A DNA stretch of 64,000 nt from a virus. The position numbers and the translations under genes are program-made. The notes below the pieces were generated by a model. That model saw nothing but the letters and a program-made list of their open reading frames with translations. It had not been told where the DNA came from and made no database searches. The first letter of the stretch is position 1; each line of letters opens with the position of its first letter. Where the stretch lies: positions 1 through 64,000 of the IMG/VR virus record IMGVR_UViG_3300046804_003503; one strand, 5' to 3'. Below, in pieces: positions 38,501-47,397 of the stretch.

Positions 38501-38818
38501 ACAAATACATTATTAGCTAATAGTGGTATAGATTTGGGAAATAGCGGTATAAAAATAGCAAAAAACATAGAAACTCTGTTTATTGAAGGTTTTATGCCCA
38601 CTGGGTTGCCAGCGCCATCAATTGGTCAAAAAACAAGCGGTATTATGATACCCAAAGATTATCTATGGGCCGATTCTGGGGTTATATTCATAACTAATCG
38701 CGATACAAGCTTAGTTGTTCAAACTGGTGCATACGTTATAGCTGCTCAAGTCAATAGTGAGTATAAACCAATATGGATTAGTTCAGAGGATACATCTTGC
38801 TCTTGTTGTAATTCATAA
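35522..38818 (+). CDS. Giant fibre with YadA-head-like repeats, 1098 aa
   Basis: The first ~55 residues form a helical attachment module also seen at the start of the 43564 gene. Repeats of the NTAIGNYAL / NIGVGYNAL / NIAIGHGAG kind (residues about 80-165 and again about 760-830) form the left-handed beta-roll known from YadA-type adhesin heads and phage fibres. The rest is beta-rich stalk. Probably a trimeric receptor-binding fibre. It starts 12 bases after the previous gene. Confidence 0.78.
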   Translation: MILSKSQLLNNINAEISDQSYGQISPYDIRHNLIDIVDSIHNLTLSNDLKSLNFATFPTGNTVVGQSALENFKTTVGSTSSDNTAIGNYALRSSYQSSKNTAVGSQSLSCNVYGEGNIGVGYNALGGNTVGHLNIGIGNFALNNNKSGQGNIAIGHGAGYYTSKNTSHQLFIGYHPVDEQHICDNPHGDGWMPLIYGDLSSIKLGIGTRILNNYGILHVGGNILPSGGDISTLGHSLYPWKNLYLSKSIEFSNLSSIFSSGTSLLISNNSIYPSTTEKYNFGSPVYSWCSGYFKDLVVTGRATINELITLQSSVYTNKILYLATNNGGMPILSDDQLNDGGILLKSTTTYQSSPDVFSLKEYKISFQPQSEGVPCFAGDFNATWYSNINFKVPSDRYIQTNNIISYDISSLNNGDCFGLFFKTGRSYISRKKILNINPSLSEGHIAGIGNVNFISNSGEANDYSLSISSLESGVNVSQRFLTGTKSRIKDITNNNKDKLCGFEIKYIDNFNNTRLNDRLVFGSYNNTSNFVNGLILMKDSTDGAVLSVTNIPEYTEYVLPNTIFNVRSKNDCVARFTAESNGYYKASIELLGGNNCLSSGLEIAYLNNSGIADFNIYKNELKTNAIRITDSGTMGIFSSGITNEVITIGHSGMRNIPAISLKDSQYITDINVIPSSGYGKIYNIKNDQFHAKQHNNLVFMDSSGNSFNLVVNKNDSIDGRAVFTNSSGNTFAGYESPSGRFNINDAVIDNTSYGYRSLYRFRSGSGNISIGTNALDTLVSGNNNLIIGKYAGSGLVNSYNNIVIGNLSFNRQSELINTSGNIIIGNNGVGNSVSGSYNFALGYTENIVLLEGKLGPTNNDKRLILPSGGKLYINNNDNTEGLCIKSNVIEIIDSGGSDYPENTLTFTFIGNKSSNLLTLDHNAASSVYAGDWRYPTIITNSNVKYNDYFWFPTSGQLSDLPPQPYARLNGNLQIKGNIQFADGTYIGSTKPIQTNTLLANSGIDLGNSGIKIAKNIETLFIEGFMPTGLPAPSIGQKTSGIMIPKDYLWADSGVIFITNRDTSLVVQTGAYVIAAQVNSEYKPIWISSEDTSCSCCNS

Positions 38819-38835
38819 TATAGATTGGATAAATT

Positions 38836-40965
38836 ATGGGGCGCGCACCTGACCAATGCTTTAAATATCCATTGCCGTATGTGAGATATGCTGAACCCAT
38901 AACTACAACACTTCCCCCAGTAAAGATAGATACAGATTTTTTTGCACTTTCTGAAACGCAAACAGATTGTTATGCAAGTAATCTTCAAATAAAAAAAACA
39001 ACTTTTAAATTTGATATTTTAGACTCAACAGACATAAAAGTAGCCGACATTGTAGTAAATTCTACATGTGATTATTTTAATTTTTCATTGTCTGGTCCAG
39101 ATAGATCTTTCTTTAAAATAAACAATAGTGAATTGTTTTTTAATTTTTTAAATGCTGGCGCAACTAGTAGATACTATACAGTAACTATAAATACGCTAGA
39201 TTTACAAAAAAGAGTACTGGATTCAGATACATTTGTAATATACGTTGAGGTATTAGCATGTACTACTACTTCGACCTCAACTAGCACTTCCACCTCGACC
39301 AGTACTTCGACTTCAACCAGTACTTCGACTTCGACTAGTACTTCGACCTCGACTAGTACTTCGACCTCGACTAGTACTTCGACCTCGACTAGTACTTCGA
39401 CCTCGACTAGTACTTCTACTACTGCACCGCCCATTACTTCGACCTCGACTAGCACTTCGACCTCGACTAGCACTTCGACCTCGACTAGCACTTCGACCTC
39501 GACTAGCACTTCGACCTCGACTAGTACTTCTACTACTGCACCGCCCATTACTTCGACCTCGACTAGCACTTCGACCTCGACTAGCACTTCGACCTCGACT
39601 AGCACTTCGACTTCGACAACATGTTCACCTATTTTATCTAATACATCTTGGAAAATTTCAGATTGTAATTGCTCGGATAGTATAGAAGTAGCTGATAATG
39701 ATGATTGTTATGCCCCCACTGGAGATATGTTAAATAGAATTAGTAAAACTTATTCAGTAGATATTCCTTTTACTCCATATTATTACGATAAACCTGTTCT
39801 TCCTTCTGATCCTCCTAGCTATCATATCCCACTTGTTCCACCGGAGGCGTCTGGATTATTATGTGCAAATCCACGAACCACATTTAGAGTATCTAATAGA
39901 ATAAAATTAGTTATTCCTACAGATCCTATTTTTAGTGGCACATATATATTTGATAGGTTAGGAGGACCAAATGATTGGTTGTTTAATTCATCTTTAAGCG
40001 ATACACATATTAATCCATGCGTGTGGAGCAGTACTAATGATCCACCAACAACGTATTTAATTGCTTTCGATGAATACGATGACAATAATTGTTATCAAGA
40101 AGTATACACAGATGATTCTTTGCAGGATCATGAATATAAATATCCAGCTAAATATTCTATTAGAATTATACAATCTCCATCAACTCAAGATGGTATTGGA
40201 TATAAAGCATCTATTGGATTTACATTACCAATACGTTATAGGTGGGCATATGAAGATTGGATTGTTGTTGACAGACTTTATAATAAAAATACTTATTTAA
40301 AAAATCCCCACGAATTGAGGGGCTGTCCTAACTATAGCATACCAATAGAAAATGGAGGATTTAATAAAGTATGCAGTAGTGGAACATATGAATTTGGCTT
40401 TTCTTACCAAACTAGCGGACAATATCTTGGGGATTGTGATTCCTATATTAGAGGTGTATATCAATTTTCTAATGAGGAATCTTGGTATGAACCAAAAATA
40501 CCAATGGACGCTACCATCGAATTTGTATATGATTGCAGACCGGGATTGAGGTGCGATATAACAAATGGTACAACTATAAATGAAACACCGGCAATAATTA
40601 TGGATCAAGATCGTTGTCTAGGCTCTACAATAAACGTAGAATATAGTTGTCTTAATCCTACTCCTAACAATCCAATGAATTTGTATTGTTTTGTTTTTGA
40701 CGAAGATTCAACAATTTATTACAAAAATATACCTACTAATAGTATATATAGAGTTGATGCAAATATGAAAGAGGCTATCAAAATAGCATCATCATTATCT
40801 TTTTCAGAGATTAAAAATTATATTAATACTAATTTATCAATATATAAACTCAATACTGAATACTTGTGTGTTGATGTATATATTGTAGAAGATCCATATG
40901 TATCTTATCCAATAGAAATAGGTCCACCACCATGCGTAATTGTAATTCCATCAGAAGATTGCTAA
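38836..40965 (+). CDS. Virion protein with Thr-Ser repeat stalk, 709 aa
   Basis: Three parts: an N-terminal beta domain (to about 140), a stalk of some 120 residues consisting almost only of alternating Thr and Ser, twice interrupted by TTAPPI (about 142-262), and a Cys-rich C-terminal domain of about 450 residues (CNCSDSIEVADNDDC at its start). An alternating Thr-Ser rod is mucin-like: extended, disordered and a natural O-glycosylation target. The C-domain is beta-rich, possibly disulphide-bonded or metal-bound. Function probably host contact. See the gene at 40976 for a second user of the repeat. Confidence 0.7.
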   Translation: MGRAPDQCFKYPLPYVRYAEPITTTLPPVKIDTDFFALSETQTDCYASNLQIKKTTFKFDILDSTDIKVADIVVNSTCDYFNFSLSGPDRSFFKINNSELFFNFLNAGATSRYYTVTINTLDLQKRVLDSDTFVIYVEVLACTTTSTSTSTSTSTSTSTSTSTSTSTSTSTSTSTSTSTSTSTSTSTSTSTSTSTTAPPITSTSTSTSTSTSTSTSTSTSTSTSTSTSTSTSTTAPPITSTSTSTSTSTSTSTSTSTSTSTTCSPILSNTSWKISDCNCSDSIEVADNDDCYAPTGDMLNRISKTYSVDIPFTPYYYDKPVLPSDPPSYHIPLVPPEASGLLCANPRTTFRVSNRIKLVIPTDPIFSGTYIFDRLGGPNDWLFNSSLSDTHINPCVWSSTNDPPTTYLIAFDEYDDNNCYQEVYTDDSLQDHEYKYPAKYSIRIIQSPSTQDGIGYKASIGFTLPIRYRWAYEDWIVVDRLYNKNTYLKNPHELRGCPNYSIPIENGGFNKVCSSGTYEFGFSYQTSGQYLGDCDSYIRGVYQFSNEESWYEPKIPMDATIEFVYDCRPGLRCDITNGTTINETPAIIMDQDRCLGSTINVEYSCLNPTPNNPMNLYCFVFDEDSTIYYKNIPTNSIYRVDANMKEAIKIASSLSFSEIKNYINTNLSIYKLNTEYLCVDVYIVEDPYVSYPIEIGPPPCVIVIPSEDC
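39260..39622 (+). repeat. Minisatellite encoding (Thr-Ser)n, locus 1
   Basis: Tandem copies of the 18-mer ACTTCGACCTCGACTAGT (and the variant with AGC), in three blocks separated by two ACTGCACCGCCCATT interruptions 114 bp apart. The DNA is nearly uniform although the codons could vary freely, so recent unequal recombination or slippage is likely. Confidence 0.95.
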
Positions 40966-40975
40966 AGGTATAATT

Positions 40976-42370
40976 ATGAATTGCTCATGCGGATCAATTT
41001 TTATACCATCTGGAACTAAATACCAAGCCAATGGCCTTGGCTTGATGGCTATCCACGGCGACAAAACTACTGACCTAAAATTAGTACATAATATCACTTG
41101 CATTGTTTCCAGCGGTCAAAAATTTGTTACTACGACAAGCAAACAAAGTTTTGATTCTGATATTCTTGGATTCGAATTGTATTGGGGTAGTGGATCAAAT
41201 CATAATCTAAAAAATAATATCCAAATTTCTATTTATGATTATGTTACAGATGAATATCTTGGATCTCAAAATATAAATTCAATAACAAAAGATAAAATAT
41301 CCATAAAAACAGATAATATTGATATATCTACAGAGAAAAAATTTGCCGTATCAATAAAAAGTTTATGCGACTTTTACTCTGATCCATGTTGTCGCGGGGC
41401 AAATACTAGTTTAAATTCATCCTATATTGTCAAAATACCTTGCGTAAAAGATAGACCTACTACAACATCTACAACTATTTCTCCTATAACATCTACAACC
41501 ACAACTACTATACCACCTAATTATGCTTGTTTTGACAGTTGGCAATACGAGGATGGTGGAAATGATTTTATAAGAGTGCTAGGTACGGGCGGAAGAGGGT
41601 GGGGTGATTTTAAACTGGCTTATATTAATAGTAGAAATTTTCCAAATCCACAACGTGGTTTTCTTTATTCTTTAAATCCATTTGTTCCATTGAATCTTCG
41701 TATTGGAGACATAATTCAAATAACTTGTCGAAATTATTCTAATCTGAATGGAACATATAAGATCGTTAATGCTGAACTTAACACTTTTTTGGGCGTAGTT
41801 GTTTATGACTTTATTTGTCCCACAATTATAGTTGATCCAACGACAAGTACATCCACTACTAATCCTCCTTGGGACTACCCTTGCGGCTCTTGTTTATATC
41901 AATGGATTGAATTCCAAAACGTACATTTGCTATTCGATAATAATTGTCTTGATGGATGCGATTGCTTTAATATCCACGTTACAGGTACTGTTAAAGATAT
42001 AATAACTGTTCCTTGTTATTCAATTACAACAACTACCTCCACTAGCACTTCGACCTCAACCAGTACTTCGACCTCGACTAGTACTTCGACCTCGACTAGT
42101 ACTTCGACCTCGACTAGTACTTCGACCTCGACTAGTACTTCGACCTCGACTAGTACTTCGACCTCAACCAGCACAACCCCATATCCGTGCGTAACAGAAT
42201 CGTGTATATATATATGGACAACTAATCAAGGACCAGAAGGCATATTTGGTTTTTACAAAACCTATCAGTCCGATTGCAACGGTGAGTACTGTATATGTCC
42301 CGATCCGCCAATCGAATTTTATGGAGATACTTACAATGTAGGTTGCATTTCAAAATATTTGTATAACTAA
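40976..42370 (+). CDS. Virion protein with Thr-Ser linkers, 464 aa
   Basis: An N-terminal domain of about 160 residues, a short TTTSTTISPITSTTTTTIPP linker, a middle Cys-poor beta domain, a second short linker, a CGSCLYQW domain, and a long alternating Thr-Ser stalk (about residues 350-400) leading to a final Cys-containing domain. The stalk uses the same 18-bp DNA repeat as the preceding gene. It is probably a bead-on-string surface protein. The separation of the two genes is only ten bases. Confidence 0.68.
   Translation: MNCSCGSIFIPSGTKYQANGLGLMAIHGDKTTDLKLVHNITCIVSSGQKFVTTTSKQSFDSDILGFELYWGSGSNHNLKNNIQISIYDYVTDEYLGSQNINSITKDKISIKTDNIDISTEKKFAVSIKSLCDFYSDPCCRGANTSLNSSYIVKIPCVKDRPTTTSTTISPITSTTTTTIPPNYACFDSWQYEDGGNDFIRVLGTGGRGWGDFKLAYINSRNFPNPQRGFLYSLNPFVPLNLRIGDIIQITCRNYSNLNGTYKIVNAELNTFLGVVVYDFICPTIIVDPTTSTSTTNPPWDYPCGSCLYQWIEFQNVHLLFDNNCLDGCDCFNIHVTGTVKDIITVPCYSITTTTSTSTSTSTSTSTSTSTSTSTSTSTSTSTSTSTSTSTSTSTSTSTSTTPYPCVTESCIYIWTTNQGPEGIFGFYKTYQSDCNGEYCICPDPPIEFYGDTYNVGCISKYLYN
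42026..42178 (+). repeat. Minisatellite encoding (Thr-Ser)n, locus 2
   Basis: About eight copies of the same 18-mer unit as at 39260-39622, with matching codon choice, 2.5 kb away in a different gene. Shared units allow recombination between the two genes. Confidence 0.93.
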
Positions 42371-42384
42371 AAAAGGAATAGATT

Positions 42385-42984
42385 ATGAAATTAACAAACA
42401 GTATAAAAATTCAACCCCCTCCATATTCAGATAATTCTGGACAAATCTTTAATCCACCAGAACTCAATCTAAATGAATTACATTTTATTTTTATAGACAA
42501 TCCAAAAGCAAAAATAATTAGCGCACAAATACAAGGATTACCTTTAAACATACCTATTTGGAATGGAAATGAATATGATCTTATTGGAGATTGGACTAAA
42601 TCACAAGCAGAAACTAAAATTTCAGAACTACTTGGCGATGATCCATCAAAATATTTACGATCTTTATATCCAAAAACTTTAGAAGAACATCCCAATCATC
42701 CCGGAACTATTTTATCAAAAATGATTAAATCTTTAGGAATACAAATAACTGATAGTTGTTCATGTAAACGCCACGCTCTAGAAATGAATGACAAAGGGAA
42801 CGATTGGTGTGAGCAAAATATAGATACCATAGTTGGGTGGCTTAGAGATGAAGCGCATCGCAGAAATTTACCTTTTATTGATACTATAGGCAAACTATTG
42901 GTAGGTAGAGCCATAAAAAAATCGCGCAAATTACTAGCTAATGAACCAATTCCAGAAAATGACGAAGAATTAGATACAATATAG
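42385..42984 (+). CDS. Conserved phage protein with CxC and WCEQN motif, 199 aa
   Basis: The C-terminal half matches a recurrent phage module: LGIQITDSCSCKRHALEMND then WCEQNIDTIVGWLRDEA and a helical end (FIDTIGKLLVGRAIKK). The CxC may bind metal. The N-terminal half (WNGNEYDLIGDWTKSQAET) is not recognised. Role unknown; it opens the neck region. Confidence 0.65.
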   Translation: MKLTNSIKIQPPPYSDNSGQIFNPPELNLNELHFIFIDNPKAKIISAQIQGLPLNIPIWNGNEYDLIGDWTKSQAETKISELLGDDPSKYLRSLYPKTLEEHPNHPGTILSKMIKSLGIQITDSCSCKRHALEMNDKGNDWCEQNIDTIVGWLRDEAHRRNLPFIDTIGKLLVGRAIKKSRKLLANEPIPENDEELDTI

Positions 42985-42989
42985 TTTTA

Positions 42990-43002
42990 GTGTATACTAT
43001 AG
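42990..43002 (+). promoter_or_regulatory. Candidate late promoter GTGTATACTATAG
   Basis: Lies six bases after the preceding stop and 46 bp before the ATG of the neck gene at 43036. No -35 box. Confidence 0.45.
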
Positions 43003-43035
43003 TAGAAGAATATATAACTAAATCGGGGAATTTCT

Positions 43036-43551
43036 ATGTCTTGGCGAAGTCAAATACCGCTTGTAGTCAGATATTTGATCAATGATGTTGATCAGTCTAA
43101 TTATAAATATTCTGATGAAAGAATAGAAACATCTATTCTTGTAGGGGCGCAGCTTTTGACCATAGAAACTGATTTTGGTGAAACATATTCTATTGATATA
43201 GCCAATGGAAATTTGTCCCCAGACCCAGTAGATATAAAAGATAATGCCTTCATAAATTTATCTGCTCTCAAGACTGCTTGTTTTATTGTTGGTAGTGAAT
43301 TAAAGACAGAAGCTTCTAATGCTATATCCATCAAAGATGGACCTTCTGCTATAGACTTAAGGGGAGTAGCCTCTACCCTATCAGTTCTATACAAAGATTT
43401 GTCAGATAAATATAAACAAATGTTATTAGATTATCGCGCTGGCGGAAGCGTTGTTGGACACGCCATACTTGGCCCATACAGCCCCGCTAGTGATTACGTT
43501 GTTAGAACTCATGGTGATTATGATTCCAGAGGCGGTTATTTCAGATACTAA
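43036..43551 (+). CDS. Probable head-tail adaptor, 171 aa
   Basis: Mostly helical; begins MSWRSQIPLVVRYLINDVDQ and has the shape of head-tail connector adaptors (helices, a beta hairpin near ETDFGETYSIDIANG, a basic C-terminus). The size and position before other neck genes support this; no sequence family is claimed. It ends with a Gly/Tyr-rich tail, RGGYFRY. Confidence 0.55.
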   Translation: MSWRSQIPLVVRYLINDVDQSNYKYSDERIETSILVGAQLLTIETDFGETYSIDIANGNLSPDPVDIKDNAFINLSALKTACFIVGSELKTEASNAISIKDGPSAIDLRGVASTLSVLYKDLSDKYKQMLLDYRAGGSVVGHAILGPYSPASDYVVRTHGDYDSRGGYFRY

Positions 43552-43563
43552 TGGAGATTTACA

Positions 43564-44535
43564 ATGCCTATTAAAACTAGCGGACAATTAACAACTGACA
43601 TTGGCATCGCTTTGGCAGACAATAATGCTGGAGAAATATCTGCTGCCGACGTTAGAAATAGTATACTAGATACTGTTGCTTCTATAAATCATATTGTTGC
43701 TAATGGAGATTTTACCAATGTCAATCCATTTTTAAAAAATATAACTATAAAAAGAACAATAGGTGACAATGGTACTGGTCAGATCATTGTGGAATCTGGC
43801 ATCAGATTTGCTAATGATAGTAATAGTCTTCAAACCGTTGCATATCCGGGTCCGGGACATATAGAGCATAATGATTTAGATAAATTAGACGAGGGTGATC
43901 CACATACGCAATACATTCCAAAAAATGGAAGCCGAGTCTTTGAACTTGGTAATATAGGATTTAGCAATTGCTGGATTAATTCAAGCGGTAGTTCAAACGC
44001 AGAAACAACCCTTGGAAAAGGATTACAGTTTAGATATCTTTCATCATCAAAAGAAAATATCAATGTTGGCAGTGGTACTCAGTTTACTTTCTTAAAAGAT
44101 AACTCTGTAATGAATTCTTCTAGAGGTGTCGCAAAAGCTTGGATTAGATTCGAAGCTAGTGGAGTTGGTGGAGATGGTAGGCCGGTCGTTAAAGATGCTT
44201 ACAATGTTTCTGGTATTAAAAAACAAGATATTGGTAAGTTCACTATTATTTTTAACTCAGGTGTGTTTAAAGATAATAACTATGTAGCAGTAGGACACAG
44301 TAATGGAAGGAGTTTGGCTGGCAGTATGGAAGATTTTAGTGAAAATACTGTAGCTATGTCATATAGAACTGGCGATGACGCCACTAAGCTAAGATCAATA
44401 AGCTTTGTTGTTATGGGAGAAGATGTTGGAGCATATCTAGATGGTAAAATCAATGATTTAGTTGTGTTTGGCACAGAGCCAGCAGGAAGCGGATATGCAG
44501 ATTTTGTTGTAATTAATCCAACATACAATGCTTAA
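43564..44535 (+). CDS. Fibre-like virion protein, 323 aa
   Basis: The N-terminal ~55 residues (GQLTTDIGIALADNNAGEIS, AADVRNSILDTVASI) mirror those of the 35522 gene, suggesting a shared docking module. A GDPHTQY motif near residue 115, common in phage fibres, follows, and the C-terminal 140 residues form a beta domain ending in GSGYADFVVINPTYNA. It may be a side fibre attached at the neck or baseplate. Confidence 0.65.
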   Translation: MPIKTSGQLTTDIGIALADNNAGEISAADVRNSILDTVASINHIVANGDFTNVNPFLKNITIKRTIGDNGTGQIIVESGIRFANDSNSLQTVAYPGPGHIEHNDLDKLDEGDPHTQYIPKNGSRVFELGNIGFSNCWINSSGSSNAETTLGKGLQFRYLSSSKENINVGSGTQFTFLKDNSVMNSSRGVAKAWIRFEASGVGGDGRPVVKDAYNVSGIKKQDIGKFTIIFNSGVFKDNNYVAVGHSNGRSLAGSMEDFSENTVAMSYRTGDDATKLRSISFVVMGEDVGAYLDGKINDLVVFGTEPAGSGYADFVVINPTYNA

Positions 44536-44543
44536 CATAAAAT

Positions 44544-46394
44544 ATGATTAAACTGCATGACAGAGTAAAAGAATTAAGTTATGTAATCGGCACAGGCAAT
44601 GCAATATTGTCTGGTGCTGTTGGTGGATTTACTACGTTCTCATCTTGTTATTCCAATAATGATTCTTTTTTTTATGTCATAAATGATGGAACTAATTATG
44701 AGCTAGGGTCTGGAGTATATTTGTCAGCAACAAATGCTATACAAAGATTTCCAGTAAAAAGCACAAATAGCAATAATATAGTTAATTTTTCAGAAGGCAC
44801 CAAAGAGATATATGTAAATTATCCAGCTACAAATGCTGTTTTCAATACATCTGGTTTAAGTCCAGTTCCACAAAATAGTGGTATAGCTTTTTGGACTTCA
44901 TCTAACTCTTTGTCTTACAGCAATAAGTTTATAGTGGATTCTGGTCGTGGAAACATAGGAATCAACAAATCCAATCCATATTATGCTATTGACATAGGTG
45001 GATTAAGTGCAAACTCTATTATCAGATCATCTGGCTTTTTTGTTGGAGATTCTGGAATATATTTTCCATCTGGCAATGATGGCACTTCATCGTATTCTGG
45101 TGGAATACAATTCGTTCATTTTGAACCCAATCAATTATCCTTTCCTCTTATATCTATATTACAACTGAGTGGTATTGTAAATCAAAATATATTACTTAAA
45201 AAGCAAAATACCGGAATGGTATTTGCCGGTCCATCCGGTCTGTGCAATCCATCGTGCGATCCAGACTATCCTACTTTTAGATATTTAATAAAAGAAGATT
45301 TGCCAGACTTATCTTCTTTATATTTTACTACTATAAATGGAGAAACTGTTTCTGGAGTCGCTACACAAATTTCTGGAGTGTTAAATAATAAAATAGATAC
45401 CGTATCTGGCGCACTGAATGACCAAATTGCTGTTGTATATAATAATATTTCATCAATAAATCTATCAACCAACGTTTGTTATGGAAGATTATCTATAAGT
45501 CCTACAAACTCAGTTGCTGAAGGGTATTCTGATACAATATATTTTGTTCCACATAATGGAAATATTATATCATTATATAATGGATCTTCATGGCAACAAG
45601 TATCTTTTAATTCGATGGTTGCAAAAACGGTTAGTACACTATATGCCCCCGGATCACCAGTTAATCCAGCAAATATTATATTTGATATATTTGCTTATTT
45701 AGACAATAACGCAATATCTTTTGAATCAGTAGCTTGGTCTAACCAAACCCAAAGAGCCACGCAACTCGGCATAAAAGATGGTGTATATGTAAAATCTGGC
45801 GATAATACTAGAAGATACATTGGATCAGTTATGCCAATAACATATCCGGGTTATCCGCCGACAGGTGGCAATAAATTTCATAATATAAATAATTATAGAT
45901 ATATATATAATCACTATAATAAAACTCAAGTGTTGGCATACTCTACTTTAAGAACATTGTCTAGAACTTGGACCTGTCCTTCCAATGTCTGGAGAGAAAT
46001 ACCGAATACCTATATTGCTTTTTTGAATAGCATGACAATCAATCTTTTATGTGGCATTCAAGAGGATACAATATCTGTTAATGGTTCTGTATACTATATA
46101 TCATCTTTAACTCCAAATAGTAATTATATGTTAACTGTTAATAATAGCAGAATTAATCTTACAGAAATAGATAATCCATACTCTAGTTTTAGTGAGCCGA
46201 CATCATATAGTATTGGTATTTTATCTACTGATAGTAATGACAATATAAACAGTCAAATTCGTGGATCATTATCACATCATGTTCCAATTGGATTAAATAC
46301 ATATTATATGGCAGAAAAAATATTAACTGGTAAAAATTCTCCCAATTTAGTTTTAGATTATTCTAATGGAATTTCTACTTCTTGGAGGTGTTAA
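44544..46394 (+). CDS. Fibre-like virion protein, 616 aa
   Basis: Opens with a widely shared phage virion domain: LHDRVKELSYVIGTGNAILS, then GAVGGFTTFSSCY and a YELGSGVYLSATN to EIYVNYPATNAV end (residues 1-95). Beta-rich stalk and a C-terminal domain with WSNQTQRATQLGIKDGVYVK follow, the type found at fibre tips. It overlaps the next gene by one base. Confidence 0.7.
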   Translation: MIKLHDRVKELSYVIGTGNAILSGAVGGFTTFSSCYSNNDSFFYVINDGTNYELGSGVYLSATNAIQRFPVKSTNSNNIVNFSEGTKEIYVNYPATNAVFNTSGLSPVPQNSGIAFWTSSNSLSYSNKFIVDSGRGNIGINKSNPYYAIDIGGLSANSIIRSSGFFVGDSGIYFPSGNDGTSSYSGGIQFVHFEPNQLSFPLISILQLSGIVNQNILLKKQNTGMVFAGPSGLCNPSCDPDYPTFRYLIKEDLPDLSSLYFTTINGETVSGVATQISGVLNNKIDTVSGALNDQIAVVYNNISSINLSTNVCYGRLSISPTNSVAEGYSDTIYFVPHNGNIISLYNGSSWQQVSFNSMVAKTVSTLYAPGSPVNPANIIFDIFAYLDNNAISFESVAWSNQTQRATQLGIKDGVYVKSGDNTRRYIGSVMPITYPGYPPTGGNKFHNINNYRYIYNHYNKTQVLAYSTLRTLSRTWTCPSNVWREIPNTYIAFLNSMTINLLCGIQEDTISVNGSVYYISSLTPNSNYMLTVNNSRINLTEIDNPYSSFSEPTSYSIGILSTDSNDNINSQIRGSLSHHVPIGLNTYYMAEKILTGKNSPNLVLDYSNGISTSWRC

Positions 46395-46906
46395 TGCTAT
46401 ATACGCTATATAATAAGATTAATTCTATCCTACCAATAGAATCTTTATCTGAATCGGCTGATGGTATTGAGATAAGTTATTATAATAATAATTTTCCAAA
46501 TGAAAGTCAACTAAATGAAATTAATAATTTAGTAAATACATGGCCCTTAACAAAATCTAAATTAGAAAAAATACAACTTCTAGATAATAATTGGAAAATT
46601 AAAATAGATGCTGGTTGGCAAACTCCAGAAGGATATTATTTAGGTATAGATATTTCTGATGTGGCATTACTAAACGGAGCTTTTACATTAGCTAAAGAAG
46701 CTAGTGCTATGGGTATCACAGATCCCGTCAGTATAGTTGACATTGACGGCCAATCTCACTCTATGAATTTACAAGATTTAACGATGCTCATGTTACAATA
46801 CGGTCAGGCCCGATCATCTTTAAGTAATTCTTATGCTTCAATCAAGCAATTAATCAATAACGCAACTTCAGTAGAAGAATTAGAAGCAATTAATATTAAT
46901 CTATAG
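46394..46906 (+). CDS. DUF4376-like fibre-assembly-type protein, 170 aa
   Basis: The C-terminal half resembles the DUF4376-type helical domain that follows many fibre genes: WQTPEGYYLGIDISDVALLN, then VSIVDIDGQSHSMNLQDLTM and a helical end with SVEELEAI. Such proteins are thought to help fibre folding or sit on fibres. The ATG at 46394 has GGAGGTG at the right distance, so the in-frame ATG at 46382 is not used. Confidence 0.65.
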   Translation: MLYTLYNKINSILPIESLSESADGIEISYYNNNFPNESQLNEINNLVNTWPLTKSKLEKIQLLDNNWKIKIDAGWQTPEGYYLGIDISDVALLNGAFTLAKEASAMGITDPVSIVDIDGQSHSMNLQDLTMLMLQYGQARSSLSNSYASIKQLINNATSVEELEAININL

Positions 46907-46914
46907 GTGCAACT

Positions 46915-47397
46915 ATGCCAGTAAATGTGCCAGAGAGCGTATTCGATAAATATTATGACGTTATTGATTCAACATTTGATATTTTTGGAATTATGTGTCA
47001 ATTAGTTTCTGTTGATAAAGTAGAAGAAGTTATTTATAGTCCACATAACAATATTCCAGAAAAAAATTCTATTAATGTTCATCGCCTTCGTGATGGAGAT
47101 TATGAAAGAGGCAATAAAATCATAAAAGAAGTAGAAATCTTAACTGATATTAAACTCAAAGTTTATTGGAATCCAAAAGAGTGGATCAATGTTACGGGCG
47201 CAATACAAGTTCCCGATAATGTAATACAGACCATAGGATTTATGTCCGATCTTCCGAAAATACTAAAAGCAAAAGCATTAATAGTAAATAAAGATTTGTT
47301 GGATATCAAACAAATGAGATTTCAAAGAATGGGCGAACATATTCCAATGGGATTAAGACAAAATAGATATTTTTCATGTTTATGGAGTCGAGTATGA
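46915..47397 (+). CDS. Probable neck or head-completion protein, 160 aa
   Basis: A 160-residue protein of mixed fold with a central beta part (VEILTDIKLKVYWNPKEWIN, VTGAIQVPDNVIQT) and a basic, aromatic C-terminus. The position between adaptor and tail tube, and the size, suit a head-closure protein. Not recognised by sequence; its stop overlaps the next start (ATGA). Confidence 0.55.
   Translation: MPVNVPESVFDKYYDVIDSTFDIFGIMCQLVSVDKVEEVIYSPHNNIPEKNSINVHRLRDGDYERGNKIIKEVEILTDIKLKVYWNPKEWINVTGAIQVPDNVIQTIGFMSDLPKILKAKALIVNKDLLDIKQMRFQRMGEHIPMGLRQNRYFSCLWSRV

Noticed and set aside
39174-39605. Long minus-strand frame of alternating Val and Glu
   Set aside because: It is the reverse reading of the Thr-Ser minisatellite; any frame through an 18-bp repeat stays open. 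No ribosome site or promoter supports it.
39260-39622. CRISPR-like appearance of regularly spaced repeats
   Set aside because: The units are contiguous in-frame codons without unique spacers, and no cas gene is present.
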